Part shown: piece by piece, positions 24,995 through 36,833 of the stretch
Layout: every line of letters begins with the position of its first letter
Numbering within the stretch: the stretch's first letter is position 1
From: Candidatus Krumholzibacteriia bacterium
Lineage (GTDB): Bacteria; Krumholzibacteriota; Krumholzibacteriia; G020349025
Reading direction: 5' to 3'
Assembly (NCBI GenBank): GCA_035649275.1
Contig: DASRJW010000101.1
Span: 1 to 64,000, forward strand
Length of the DNA: 64,000 nucleotides
The notes under the pieces: generated by a model
Told to the model about the DNA's origin: nothing
Databases searched by the model: none
Seen by the model: only the letters and a program-made list of their open reading frames with translations
Position numbers and translations under genes: made by a program

Positions 24995-26860
24995 TCAGCT
25001 CTCCAGCACCTTGCGGATGCGTTCCATGATCTCGCGGCGCTTGAAGGGTTGGCCTTGCACCTTGCTGTAGGAGATCGCGTCCACGAGGAAGCGGCCGCGG
25101 AGCAACAGCGCCAGCTGCCCCGAATTGAGCTCGGGCACGAGCACGCGCCGGAAGCGGTGCAGCACCTCGCCCAGGTTCTTCGGCAACGGGTTCATGTGCC
25201 GCAGGTGCGTCTGGCTCACCACGATGCCCTCGGCAGCCAGGTCGGCGACGGCACTGGTGATGGCGCCATAGGTGCTGCCCCAGCCGAGGACGAGCAAGTC
25301 TCCCGACTGCGGGCCTTGCACCTGCAGGGGGGCGATGTCGTGGGCGATGCGCGCCACCTTCTCGGCGCGGACGTGCACCATGTGCTCGTGGTTTTCCGGG
25401 TCGTAGCTCACGTTGCCCGAGCCGTCCCACTTCTCCAGACCGCCGATGCGATGCTGCATGCCCGGCGTTCCCGGCCGCACCCAAGGCCGGGCCAAGGTGG
25501 CGGGATCGCGCATGTAGGGCTCGAAGCCCTGCGGATCGGTGCGGAAGCCCGGGACGATCCGCGGCAGGTCGGACACCTTCGGCAGCAGCCAGGGGTCGCT
25601 GCCGTTGGCCAGGTAGCCGTCGGAGAGCAAGATCACCGGCACCATGTGCGTGATGGCGAGGCGCGCGGCTTCGAAGGCCATCCAGAAGCAGTCGGCCGGC
25701 GTGCAGGCGGCGAGGACGACCACGGGAGATTCGCCGTGGCGGCCGAAGAGCGCCTGCAGCAAGTCGGCTTGCTCGGTTTTCGTCGGCATGCCGGTGGACG
25801 GCCCGGCGCGCTGGATATCCACCACCACGAGGGGCAGCTCGGCCATGACCGCGAGCCCGATGGTCTCGCTCTTCAAGGCCAGGCCCGGACCACTGGTGGT
25901 GCAGATGCCGAGGGAGCCGGCGAAGGAGGCGCCGAGGGCGGCGCCGGCGGCGGCGATCTCGTCTTCGGCCTGGAAGGTGAAGACGTTGAAATTCTTGTAA
26001 CCCGAGAGCTCGTGGAGGACGTCGCTCGCCGGCGTGATCGGGTAGCTGCCGAGGAAGAGCGGCAGGCCCGCCTGCTGCGCCGCGGCCACGAAGCCCAGGG
26101 AGAGGGCGCTGTTGCCGTTGATGTTGCGGTACTTGCCCGGGGGCAGCTTCGCCGGCGGCACCTCGTAGGTGACCTGGAAGATCTCGGTCGCCTCGCCGAA
26201 GGTGTAGCCCGCCTTGAGCGCCAGCGTGTTGGCCTCGATGAACTCCGGCTTGTCCTTGAACTTGCGCCCCAACCAGGTGACGGTGTTGTCCAGCGGCCGG
26301 TTGTACAGGTAATACATGAGACCGAGGGCGAAGAAGTTCTTGCAGCGCTCCTTCTCCTTCGCGGTCAGCTTGGTCTCCTTGAGCGCTTCCTTGGTCAGCT
26401 TTTCGATCTCGACCGGGAGGATGCGGTAGGCGTCGAGGCTGTGGTCTTCCAGCGGGTTGGTCTCGTAGCCGGCCTTCTCCAGATCCTTGGGGCCGAAGGC
26501 ATCGGCGTTGACGATGAGCCAGCCGTTGGGCTTGAGGTCGCGGATGTTGACCTTGAGCGCCGCGGGGTTCATGGCCACGAGCACGTCCGGCTCGTCCCCG
26601 GGCGTGCTGATGTCTTCGCTGCTGAAGTGGATCTGGAAAGCGCTGACCCCGGGCAGAGTGCCTGCGGGCGCACGGATTTCCGCCGGGAAATCGGGGAGCG
26701 TGCTCAGATCGTTGCCGATGGCTGCGGCGGTGGCGGTGAAGCGGTCACCGGTGATCTGCATGCCGTCGCCGGAATCGCCGGCGAAGCGCACCACCACCCG
26801 GCTCAGGCGCTCGACACGGGGTCCCGACGCCGGCTTCGGGGTGATTTGCTTCGTGGTCAT
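24995..26860 (-). CDS. korA: 2-oxoacid:ferredoxin oxidoreductase, fused gamma-alpha subunit
   Basis: A 621-residue fused subunit. The N-terminal gamma domain (about 20-215) has RFAGDSGDGMQITGDRF and FPAEIRAPAGTLPGVSAFQI. The alpha domain follows with NGNSALSLGFVAAAQQAGLPLFLGSYPITPASD, EDEIAAAGAALGASFAG, TSGPGLALKSE and GPSTGMPTKTEQADLLQA. This gamma-alpha order is typical of KorA (2-oxoglutarate:ferredoxin oxidoreductase) in aerobic and facultative bacteria and archaea. Together with KorB it can run a ferredoxin-linked TCA step in either direction. The frame is open 48 codons further upstream, but that part is Arg/Ser-rich; the ATG at 26860 gives the family N-terminus and lies behind a GAGGAG site and a good promoter (27040-27068). 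Confidence 0.95.
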   Translation of the reverse strand: MTTKQITPKPASGPRVERLSRVVVRFAGDSGDGMQITGDRFTATAAAIGNDLSTLPDFPAEIRAPAGTLPGVSAFQIHFSSEDISTPGDEPDVLVAMNPAALKVNIRDLKPNGWLIVNADAFGPKDLEKAGYETNPLEDHSLDAYRILPVEIEKLTKEALKETKLTAKEKERCKNFFALGLMYYLYNRPLDNTVTWLGRKFKDKPEFIEANTLALKAGYTFGEATEIFQVTYEVPPAKLPPGKYRNINGNSALSLGFVAAAQQAGLPLFLGSYPITPASDVLHELSGYKNFNVFTFQAEDEIAAAGAALGASFAGSLGICTTSGPGLALKSETIGLAVMAELPLVVVDIQRAGPSTGMPTKTEQADLLQALFGRHGESPVVVLAACTPADCFWMAFEAARLAITHMVPVILLSDGYLANGSDPWLLPKVSDLPRIVPGFRTDPQGFEPYMRDPATLARPWVRPGTPGMQHRIGGLEKWDGSGNVSYDPENHEHMVHVRAEKVARIAHDIAPLQVQGPQSGDLLVLGWGSTYGAITSAVADLAAEGIVVSQTHLRHMNPLPKNLGEVLHRFRRVLVPELNSGQLALLLRGRFLVDAISYSKVQGQPFKRREIMERIRKVLES

Positions 26861-27039
26861 GCTCTCCTCGAGACTCGATCCGGAAGGGGCACTCGGGGCG
26901 CGGCGGCGCCTGCGGGCCGGCGCGCTCGCTCGCAGCGTTGCCGGTAGGAGAGTCCCAGAAGCGCCGCTCGCAAAGGTCGCGCCGTCGCCGCTCGTCGAGT
27001 CCAAACGGTCGGCGCACGACGCCTCCGAAAGCTCTCCAT

Positions 27040-27068
27040 ACCTTAAGACTTGGGGAACAGTCGGTCAA
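27040..27068 (-). promoter_or_regulatory. Promoter of the korAB operon
   Basis: On the minus strand TTGACC (27063-27068), 17-base spacer, TAAGGT (27040-27045). The predicted start near 27033 gives a leader of about 170 bases before the korA ATG at 26860. The surrounding bases are less GC-rich than the genes. Confidence 0.6.
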
Positions 27069-27129
27069 GCGAAGGGGGGGACACGCCAGGAGCGGAGGTG
27101 CTTCCGCTCCGGCGGTGGCGCATGCAGCC

Positions 27130-28365
27130 TCAATGGTCCTCCGGCAGGTCGGTCATGTGCAGGAGCACCGGGCCACCGGCAGGCACGGCGGCGACGTCCG
27201 CCGGCACCAAGGCCAGAGCATTGGCGCGCGCCATCGAGGAGAGGATGCCCGAGCCTTGCGGCCCGGTGCTGCTGGCCCAGAGCGCGCCGTCCCGTTCCTC
27301 CGCCTGCACGCGCACGAAGTGCAAGCGACCGTCGGCGCGGCCCTTGTCGTAGCCGTTCGCGAGCCGCGCCCGGCGCACGGGACGATGCAGGTGCCGGAAG
27401 CCCGACAACTGCCGCAACAGGGGCCGCACGTACTCTTCGAGGCACACCATGACCGAAACGGGGTTCCCCGGCGAACCGACGATGAGCTTGTCCTGCCGCG
27501 TCCAGAAGGCGAGGGGGCTGCCGGGCTTCTGTTCCACTCCCCAGAACACCAAGTGCGCGCCGAGCTCCTGGACCATGGCCTTGATGTGATCGTGTGTGCC
27601 GACGGAAACGCCGCCGTTGGTGATCAAGACGTCGGCGCTCGCGAGTGCCGCGGCGAGGGTGTCGCGGACCGCCTGCTCCCGATCGGGGACGCGCGGGAAG
27701 AGGAGCGCCGTGCCGCCGAAGGTGCGCACTTGGGCGGCCATGGAATGGATGTTGGCGTCCCGGATCTGTCCCGGTCCCGGCTGCTCGGACACCGCCACGA
27801 GCTCGTCGCCGGTGGTGACGAGGGCCACGCGAGGCGAAGGGTGGACGCGCACTTGGGCACGACCCAGCGCGGCGAGCAGGCCGATCTCCGCCGGACGGAG
27901 CGGTGTCCCCGCCACCAACACGCGCTCGCCTTGCCGGACATCCTCACCGGCCTGACGCACATGGGCGCCTTGAGGCGGCGCCCGCAGCACTTCGACCCAG
28001 GGTTCGCTCAGGCGGGTGAGTTCGACGGGCACCACCGTATCGGCGCCGTCGGGCACCGGTGCACCGGTCATCACTCGGATGGCCGTTCCCGGGTGGACGG
28101 CGACCGAGGCAGTGCGCCCCGCCGGGACGTCGTCGACGACGCGCAGACGCCGCACCGCCTCCGGCGCCGCGCCCTCCACGTCGGCGGCGCGGACGGCATA
28201 ACCGTCCATGGCAGAGTTGACGAAGGGGGGCACGTTCGCTGCGGCCACCACGTCCTCGGCGAGAACGCGGCCGAGAGCGGACTCGAGGTCCGCGCGGACC
28301 GGCGTGAGCGGTGCGGCGTGCTCCAGGAGCAGGCGCAACGCTTCTTCCGGGCTCTGCCTGCCCAT
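27130..28365 (-). CDS. moeA: Molybdopterin molybdotransferase MoeA
   Basis: A 411-residue MoeA, which inserts molybdate into adenylylated molybdopterin to finish Moco. It has the N-terminal dimerisation domain with NSAMDGYAVRAADV, the RVMTGAPVPDGADTVVPVE segment, the MoCF-like domain with VALVTTGDELV and ITNGGVSVGTHDH, GSPGNPVSVMVCLEEYVRPLL, and the C-terminal domain IV. All these are standard. ATG at 28365 is four bases after the stop of the upstream secreted protein gene, so it is the last gene of the bactofilin-hydantoinase operon. No other Moco genes are in the window. The dihydropyrimidinase nearby is a zinc enzyme and does not need Moco, so the link may only be transcriptional. Confidence 0.95.
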   Translation of the reverse strand: MGRQSPEEALRLLLEHAAPLTPVRADLESALGRVLAEDVVAAANVPPFVNSAMDGYAVRAADVEGAAPEAVRRLRVVDDVPAGRTASVAVHPGTAIRVMTGAPVPDGADTVVPVELTRLSEPWVEVLRAPPQGAHVRQAGEDVRQGERVLVAGTPLRPAEIGLLAALGRAQVRVHPSPRVALVTTGDELVAVSEQPGPGQIRDANIHSMAAQVRTFGGTALLFPRVPDREQAVRDTLAAALASADVLITNGGVSVGTHDHIKAMVQELGAHLVFWGVEQKPGSPLAFWTRQDKLIVGSPGNPVSVMVCLEEYVRPLLRQLSGFRHLHRPVRRARLANGYDKGRADGRLHFVRVQAEERDGALWASSTGPQGSGILSSMARANALALVPADVAAVPAGGPVLLHMTDLPEDH

Positions 28366-28369
28366 GCTT

Positions 28370-29299
28370 TCAGCCCTCGCCGGCGCGCAGCGCCTTGAAG
28401 AACTCCCGGAGCGGTTGTCCGGTCTCGGCGATGCTGCCCTGCTGCACGTGGAAGACGGCGCGTTTCCCTGCTTCCAGGATCAGCTCGTTGCCGCTCTTCT
28501 TCAGGAAGAGGATCACCTGCTCGTCGCGGACGAAGCGCGGCGAGCGGGGGAAGGCGCCATAGTCGAGCTTCAAGCTGTCGGGCTGGGAGCCTTTGATCAT
28601 CTCGATGGGCTCGAACTCCACGTACACCCGGACCTCCACGGAGATGCCCTCGATGACCCGGTGGCGCTTGTCCACGGCCGCCACGCGGGCGTGCACCACG
28701 ACATCGCTCCGACCGTAGAGCTCCGCGGGCAACAAGGTGTACTCGAGCTCCTGGAACTCCTTCTTGAGCTCGCTGCGCTTGATCTCCTCGGGAAAGGCGC
28801 TACTGCCCTTCAGGCGCAGCTTGCCTTGCTGCAGCGGCCAGGCGTACTGCGGAAAGGGCAGGAGATAGCCGCTCAGGGAATCCGGACCGATGCGGGCACC
28901 CGTGGCATCGCCGTAACGCTCCCGCGCCGTGTCGAGATAGGCGTCGGTGGCGCCGTTCAGCCGGTCCCAGAGCATGAGCAGGGTTTCGTCTCCAGGCTTG
29001 GCGTTGATGCCGCGGGGAGCCTTGAAGAGCAGGCGCCCCGGCGCCGGCGTGCCCAGCCACACCTCGCGCACCGTGGCGGCGTGGTAGGCCGCGCCCAGGC
29101 TGGAATCGACGCCCGCATAGATCCCGAGCACCACGGCGTCCACCGACAACCAGGCGTCGCGCAACTGGGCTCTGGTGCCGAGAACCTCGCCGCTCGGCGC
29201 CGCCGCCCGGGCCGGGGCGAGCGCTGTGAGGGCGGCGGTGGCGACCGCCGCGAGCGCCGTCCGCCGCTGGCGATGGGTGGTGGCGACGCGCGTTCTCAC
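28370..29299 (-). CDS. Secreted protein of unknown function
   Basis: A 309-residue protein with a signal peptide (about residues 1-35: basic MRTRVATTHRQRR, then Ala/Val/Leu-rich to ARAAAPSG). The mature part holds two similar beta-rich domains, each beginning with an exposed D-V-V-V segment (SVDAVVLGIYAGV and GRSDVVVHARVAAV). Each is followed by a strand with V-E-V..L/I and an LLFKAPRG or LKLDYGAFP block, which hints at an internal duplication. I do not recognise a family. The GTG at 29299 overlaps the hydantoinase stop as GTGA, which gives a normal signal peptide; longer starts run into the hydA gene. It sits inside the operon between hydA and moeA. Confidence 0.62.
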   Translation of the reverse strand: MRTRVATTHRQRRTALAAVATAALTALAPARAAAPSGEVLGTRAQLRDAWLSVDAVVLGIYAGVDSSLGAAYHAATVREVWLGTPAPGRLLFKAPRGINAKPGDETLLMLWDRLNGATDAYLDTARERYGDATGARIGPDSLSGYLLPFPQYAWPLQQGKLRLKGSSAFPEEIKRSELKKEFQELEYTLLPAELYGRSDVVVHARVAAVDKRHRVIEGISVEVRVYVEFEPIEMIKGSQPDSLKLDYGAFPRSPRFVRDEQVILFLKKSGNELILEAGKRAVFHVQQGSIAETGQPLREFFKALRAGEG

Positions 29300-30678
29300 T
29301 GGTTGGCGAAGAGTCCGCACTTCTGGAACTGCCCGCGCCCGGGACGGCCCTTCCAATGCTCGCCGTCCACGATCAGCTCGCCGCGGGAGAAGACCTTGAC
29401 GATCTTGCCGCGCACCTTCATGCCCTCGTAGGGATTGTAGTCGCAGTTCATGTGGTGCGTCTCGACACTGATGCGGTGCTCACCGGCGGGATCGAAGAGC
29501 ACGATGTCGGCGTCCGCCTGCGGGGCGATGGTGCCCTTGCGCGGGAAGAGGCCGAAGATCTTGGCCGGTGCGGTGGCGGTGATGGAGACGAAACGGTGCA
29601 GGTCGAAGCGCTTGCCAAGGACGCCGCCGTGATAGAGGAGCTGCATGCGGTTCTCCACCCCCGGGGCGCCGTTGGGGATCTTGGCGAAGTTGCCCCGCCC
29701 CAGCTCCTTCTGCTCCTTCATGCAGAACGGGCAGTGGTCCGTGGCCACCACCGAAAGCTGGTCGGTCTGCAGGGCGCGCCACAGGCGCTCGCCGTGCTCG
29801 CGGGGACGCAGTGGCGGCGACATGACGTACTTGGCGCCGTCGAAGTCGGGCTCCTTGTAGCGCTCCTGGTCGAGGAAGAGATACTGCGGGCAGGTTTCCC
29901 CGAACACCGGCAGACCTCGGGCACGAGCGGCGGCCACGGCGTCCGCCGCTTCCGCCGCCGTCATGTGCACGATGTAGATCGGCGCGCCGGCGATCTCGGC
30001 CAGGGCGATGGCGCGATGGGTGGCCTCGCCTTCGGCGAGGCTGGGCCGGGTGAGGGCATGATAGAGGGGCGCGGTCTTGCCGGCCGCCAGGGCCTGTTGC
30101 ACCAGCACGTCGATGACGCTGCCGTTCTCGGCGTGCATCTGGATGAGGGCGCCGATCCCGGCGGCCCGCTGCAGGGCCTGGAAGATCTCGCCATCCGTGG
30201 AGAGGAAGACGCCGGGGTAGGCCATGAAGAGCTTGAAGCTGGTGATGCCCTCGTCGGCCAGGCCGCGCATCTCGTCCAGCGTGCTCGGGTTCACCTCGCC
30301 CATGATCATGTGGAAGGCATAGTCGCTGGTGGCCCGGCCTTCAGCGCGCGCATGCCAATGGTCGAGGCCCTGGCGCAGCGACTCGCCCTTGTACTGCACC
30401 GCGAAGTCGATGCAGGTGGTGGTGCCGCCGAAAGCGGCGGCGCGGGTGCCGCTTTCGAAGTCGTCGGAGGAAACGGTGCCGCCGAAGGGGAGGGCGAAAT
30501 GGGTGTGCGCGTCGACACCGCCGGGAAGGAGCAGCAAGCCGCGGGCGTCGACTTTTTCTTCGCTGCTGTCGGCCACACCGTGGCCGATGGCCGCGATGCG
30601 CCCGTTCTCGATGCGCAGGTCGGCGGCGTAGCGGTCGGTGGCGGTGACGACGGTGCCGTTGACGATTCCCAGGCTCAT
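29296..30678 (-). CDS. hydA: Dihydropyrimidinase / D-hydantoinase
   Basis: A 460-residue cyclic amidohydrolase that opens dihydropyrimidines or 5-substituted hydantoins to N-carbamyl acids. Zinc-site residues are all visible: His58 and His60 in GVDAHTHF, the carbamylated Lys149 in GITSFKLFMAYPG, His182 in MHAENG, a later His in IVHMTAAEA and the Asp in VVATDHCPF. YVMSPPLRP and the C-terminal IVLFDP are also family-like. ATG at 30678 has GGAGG seven bases upstream; the open frame continues upstream to 30900 but overlaps the next gene and is not conserved. Its stop is overlapped by the GTG of the secreted protein. Likely role: pyrimidine base breakdown or use of hydantoin-like nitrogen sources. 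Confidence 0.94.
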   Translation of the reverse strand: MSLGIVNGTVVTATDRYAADLRIENGRIAAIGHGVADSSEEKVDARGLLLLPGGVDAHTHFALPFGGTVSSDDFESGTRAAAFGGTTTCIDFAVQYKGESLRQGLDHWHARAEGRATSDYAFHMIMGEVNPSTLDEMRGLADEGITSFKLFMAYPGVFLSTDGEIFQALQRAAGIGALIQMHAENGSVIDVLVQQALAAGKTAPLYHALTRPSLAEGEATHRAIALAEIAGAPIYIVHMTAAEAADAVAAARARGLPVFGETCPQYLFLDQERYKEPDFDGAKYVMSPPLRPREHGERLWRALQTDQLSVVATDHCPFCMKEQKELGRGNFAKIPNGAPGVENRMQLLYHGGVLGKRFDLHRFVSITATAPAKIFGLFPRKGTIAPQADADIVLFDPAGEHRISVETHHMNCDYNPYEGMKVRGKIVKVFSRGELIVDGEHWKGRPGRGQFQKCGLFANQ

Positions 30679-30715
30679 GCGGCGACCTCCGTGGGAGCGT
30701 GCCGGGAAGCGCCGC

Positions 30716-31600
30716 TCAGCCGAGTTCGTCGAGCAGTTCGTGTTGCAGTTTCTGCAGCGACAGGAGCAACGTGGCAGGATCGGGGCCGTCCACACCGGCG
30801 CTCTCTGGCAAGGTGCGGCGCACCCGCACCGACAGGTGCAGATCGCCGGGGTTCTCGTCGAGGCGCACCAGCGCCACGGGTCCGACCACCAGCGCGGCAC
30901 GGCGCAGGCGCGCCAGAGCCTGGGCGACCTCGCGGGCGCCGCCGGTTCCCGTCACTTGCAGCGGTGCCTCCGGGGTGGCCCCGGCCGCTGCGGGCGCGCT
31001 CGCGGCCCGTAGCGCCTGCTCCACTCGTTGCAAGCGCTCCCGCAACTTCGGGTACGGCAGGGGCTCGCGGCAACGGAAGATGGGACGCAACGCCCCCGAG
31101 CGGTCGGCGCGCTCGGCCCGCGTCTCCAGGTCGAACCCCATACCGCGCAGGAAGTTCTCCGCCGCCTGTTCGGTCTCCTCCAGGTCCTCCCGCGGCCCCT
31201 CGGCGTAGGACTTGAGCAGCGCCGGTAACAGATAGTGGCGCGGCGGGCCCACCGGACCGGACATGTGCACCTTGGCGTTCAGGATCACACCCTCGTGAAT
31301 GCGGATCTGCGGCGCCACCACCTCGCCGGAGACGACGGCGCCGGGCTTGATCTCGATGCGCTGCTGCGCATGCAGGCTGCCCTGCGTTTGGCCGAGAACG
31401 AGGATGCGCTCCGCTTGCACTTCGCCCTGGAGTCTCCCTTCGGGCATGATGCGCAGCGCCCGATCCACTCGGAGCCGGCCCTCGAAGCTACCTACCAGCA
31501 CCAGATCATCCGACGAGTGCAACTCACCCACGGCTCGTGTTCCGGCCGAGAGCACCGTCGCCACTGCGACCTGGGGCGTTGCTTCTTCCTTCGGGCTCAT
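30716..31600 (-). CDS. Bactofilin-domain protein with long C-terminal extension
   Basis: A 294-residue protein. Residues about 10-110 form a bactofilin-like beta-helix with short repeated strands (DDLVLVGSFEGRLRVDRALRI, then GRLQGEVQAERILVLGQTQGSL, then GAVVSGEVVAPQIRIHEGVIL). Bactofilins polymerise into cytoskeletal filaments that position cell-wall enzymes. The C-terminal about 185 residues are helical and charged and have no family I recognise. The ATG at 31600 (GGAGG three bases and GGAG nine bases upstream) is preferred to an ATG at 31621. It is first in the operon with hydA, a secreted protein and moeA (37-base gap to hydA). That combination is unusual. Confidence 0.75.
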   Translation of the reverse strand: MSPKEEATPQVAVATVLSAGTRAVGELHSSDDLVLVGSFEGRLRVDRALRIMPEGRLQGEVQAERILVLGQTQGSLHAQQRIEIKPGAVVSGEVVAPQIRIHEGVILNAKVHMSGPVGPPRHYLLPALLKSYAEGPREDLEETEQAAENFLRGMGFDLETRAERADRSGALRPIFRCREPLPYPKLRERLQRVEQALRAASAPAAAGATPEAPLQVTGTGGAREVAQALARLRRAALVVGPVALVRLDENPGDLHLSVRVRRTLPESAGVDGPDPATLLLSLQKLQHELLDELG

Positions 31601-31712
31601 GTTCCTCCGCTCCGATCGCATGGGATCCCTGTCTGGAAAGATCTGCAGCGAGTCAAGGCAGGATAGCTTGCGCCGGCAGGCATCGCCAGGGGGGGCACCA
31701 CCGGAGCGGCGC

Positions 31713-33037
31713 TCACGCGGCCGCGGCGCCCTGGGAGTCGGCCTCCTGGGCGGCGCGCCGCCCCTCCTCCACGTCGACCCGGGAGAGGAGGAAGCCGCCG
31801 ATGACGAAGAAGACGACGATGGAGAGCACCGCGGCGCGGCTCGAGCCGGTGAGGGCGATGAGCAGGGCGAAGACCGCCGGGCCCAGGATGCCGGCGAACT
31901 TCTCCGCCACGGCGAAGAAGGCGAAGAACTCCGAGGACTTCGACTTCGGGATCATGCTGGCGAAGAGCGAGCGCGACAGCGCCTGCGTGCCGCCGAGCAC
32001 CATGGAGACCAGCAGGGCGAGGAGGTAGAACTCCCATGCCGTGGACAGGCGGAAGCCCAGATAGCCGATGCCGACGAAGAGCACCAGGGCGCCCTGGATC
32101 GACTTCTTCGGCCCGATCCAGCCGGCGAGGGTGCCGAAGAAGAAGGCGCAGGGGACGCCGACGAAGTTCACCAGCAGGATGGCGAGGAGGAGCTGGTCCC
32201 GCGGCAGGCCGATCTCCTTGCCGTAGATCGTGGCCATGCGGACGATGGTGAGCACGCCATCGTTGTAGACGAGGAAAGCGAGCAAGAGCAGCCCCGCCTG
32301 CCGGTAGTGCCGCAACGCCAGCACGGTGTCGCGCAGCTGCCGCACCGTGCCGCGGAGCGCCCCCTCCGCCGCCGGCGCCCGGCCCGAGGGCGGTTCGCGG
32401 ACGCGGCGGAAGAGCGGCAGCGCGAAGAGCAGCCACCACACCGCCACGGAGACGAAGGCGAGGCGCACCGGCAGCGTCGCGCCGGCCCCGCTTTGGGGCA
32501 GGCCGAAGGCGCCGGGGAAGCGGATCCACGCCAGGTTGAGGGCGAGCAGCAGGCCGCCGCCCAGATAGCCGAGGGCGTAGCCCGCGGTGGAGACCCGGTC
32601 CGCCTCGTCGGGTCGCGCCACGTGGGGCAAGAGCGAGTCGTAGAAGACGAAGCTGCCCGAAGCACCGATGTTGGCGAGGGCGAAGAGCGCCGCGCCGAGC
32701 AGCCAGTCGCCGTCGCCGACCACGGCCATGCCGGCGCAGGCGAGGATGCCGAGGCTCATGAAGGTGCCGAGGAAGCGTTTCTTCAGCGGCCGCGTGTCCG
32801 CGAGGGCACCGAGGCCCGGGGCGAGGAGGGCGACGACGATGAGCGCCAGCGTGGTCGCCAGCGCGTGCCGTTGCGTCGCCACCGCGGGCGGCAGACCGCG
32901 GCAGGCGACCTCGAGGTAGTAGACCGGGAAGATCGCGGTCACGATGGTGGCGGAGAAGGCGGAGTTGGCCCAATCGTAGAGCGCCCAGGCGCGCAGCTCG
33001 GGCCGGTCGAGGCCGAGGCGGCCGAACAGACCGCCGC

Positions 33038-33041
<4 letters not shown>
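31713..33041 (-). CDS. UMF1-family MFS transporter (Atg22-like)
   Basis: A 442-residue membrane transporter with about 12 hydrophobic segments. The N-terminal signature [24 protein letters not shown] is diagnostic for the UMF1/Atg22 group of the major facilitator superfamily. Further support is [14 protein letters not shown] (MFS loop 2-3 motif A), [33 protein letters not shown], and [26 protein letters not shown]. Related yeast proteins export amino acids from the vacuole, but bacterial substrates are not established. The ATG at 33041 overlaps the clpB stop (ATGA), so the two are translationally coupled. The next gene in the same direction starts 112 bases further on. Confidence 0.92.
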
Positions 33042-35674
<2,633 letters not shown>

Positions 35675-35893
35675 TTTCTCCCGGCGGCGCGTCCGCCCGA
35701 ACCAACCCCTGCGGTCAAGCCTCCGACCGAGCTCTGCTAAACGGTGTGGCGTGGTGAGTTCTGCCGCCGGCCAGAGGCCGCGGCGTCGTCGAAGATAAAC
35801 CGGTGAGGCGGGCGCGTCCAGAGCGACAAGGCGGGCAGGGCGAGAAGGTCCGCAGCGACGGAGCGCGCCGGGGTGCGAGGCGCGCCGGCAGGA

Positions 35894-36760
35894 TCAGAAA
35901 GTACGGAGCGCGCCGGGCAAGCAGCGCAGCTCCAGCAAGCGCACGTCGAGGGCGACGAACTCGCCGTCCACGTGCACCGGGATTCCCTGCGGGGCCTCGA
36001 TGCGGAGCTGGGGGGTCTGCAGCGCGCGCACATGGGGCGAGCGCAGGTGTGCGCCGCTGAAGGTGCGGGGCAGGAGCGCCAGGATGCGCCAGAGATCGAG
36101 GTCGCGGACGAAGCAGAGGTCGAACAAGCCGTCGTCGTTGCGTGCCTGCGGTGCCAGGCGGAAAGCGCCGCCGACGCGCCGGCCGATACAGACGGAGGCC
36201 ATGAACACCTCGCCTTCCCAGCTGCCGCCGTCCCACTCGAAGCGGAGCGGTGCGGGGGTCCGCTGCGCCAGCGTGCGGGCCACGGCGGCGAGGTAGACCG
36301 CCGGGCCGCGCAAGCGCCGGATGCGGTGGCTCTCGTAGTTGACCCGGCCCTCGAAGCCGAGGCCGATGCTGTTGTGGAAGCGCCGCCCGTTCCAGGCGCC
36401 GAGATCGACGCGCCGCTCCCGCGCCGCGGCGACGCGCTCGACGCAAGCTTCCACTTGGGAAGGCCAGCCGTTCATCCAGGCGAAGTCGTTCCCCGTCCCG
36501 GCGGGGACGACGCCGAGGATGTGCCTTTCCAGGTCGAGGGACTGCAGGACCTCGTGGATGGTGCCATCACCGCCGCAGACGACGACGGCGTCGAAGGCGC
36601 TGCCGTGTTCCGCCACCAGGGAGGCAGCCTCCCCGGCCCGCGTCGTCCGCACCATCTCGAAGGGCAGAGCGTGGCGGCGCAGGGCTGCCTCCAGCGCCGC
36701 GGGCGTGCCGGCGCGGCCGCCGCGGCAGGCGGCGGGATTGACGACGACGAAGCAGCGCAT
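35894..36760 (-). CDS. Diacylglycerol kinase-family lipid kinase
   Basis: A 288-residue member of the DAGK/YegS family of ATP-dependent lipid kinases. It has FVVVNPAA at the N-terminus, the nucleotide loop VVCGGDGTIHEVLQS, GTGNDFAWMNG, and the C-terminal beta-rich domain with NSIGLGFEGRVNYE and the end motif VHVDGEFVALD. Products are phosphatidic acid or a phosphorylated lipid involved in phospholipid recycling. Two ATG codons lie 21 bases apart (36781 and 36760) because 15 bases (GTAGGAATGCGCTGC on the coding strand) are duplicated. I use the second because it gives the standard N-terminus; the first would add GVGMRCI. The gene is divergent from the spermidine-synthase-like gene, and the gap 35675-35893 to clpB holds nothing I recognise. 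Confidence 0.9.
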   Translation of the reverse strand: MRCFVVVNPAACRGGRAGTPAALEAALRRHALPFEMVRTTRAGEAASLVAEHGSAFDAVVVCGGDGTIHEVLQSLDLERHILGVVPAGTGNDFAWMNGWPSQVEACVERVAAARERRVDLGAWNGRRFHNSIGLGFEGRVNYESHRIRRLRGPAVYLAAVARTLAQRTPAPLRFEWDGGSWEGEVFMASVCIGRRVGGAFRLAPQARNDDGLFDLCFVRDLDLWRILALLPRTFSGAHLRSPHVRALQTPQLRIEAPQGIPVHVDGEFVALDVRLLELRCLPGALRTF

Positions 36761-36795
36761 TCCTACCCCGATGCAGCGCATTCCTACTTCCAGGG

Positions 36796-36825
36796 TCGAC
36801 CCGGGTCCGTTTCCCTCCGTATCAT
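36796..36825 (+). promoter_or_regulatory. Promoter close to the start of the spermidine-synthase-like gene
   Basis: TCGACC (36796-36801), 18-base spacer, TATCAT (36820-36825). The -10 box matches five of six bases. The GTG start at 36834 lies only eight bases after it, so the mRNA would have almost no 5' leader. Confidence 0.5.
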
Positions 36826-36833
36826 GGCCGATC

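Noticed and set aside
25049-26947. Plus-strand open frame opposite korA
   Set aside because: Antisense shadow with no family features; korA is certain.
35700-35740. Heat-shock promoter or CIRCE element before clpB
   Set aside because: A TTGACC hexamer is present but there is no matching -10 box and no inverted repeat of CIRCE type.
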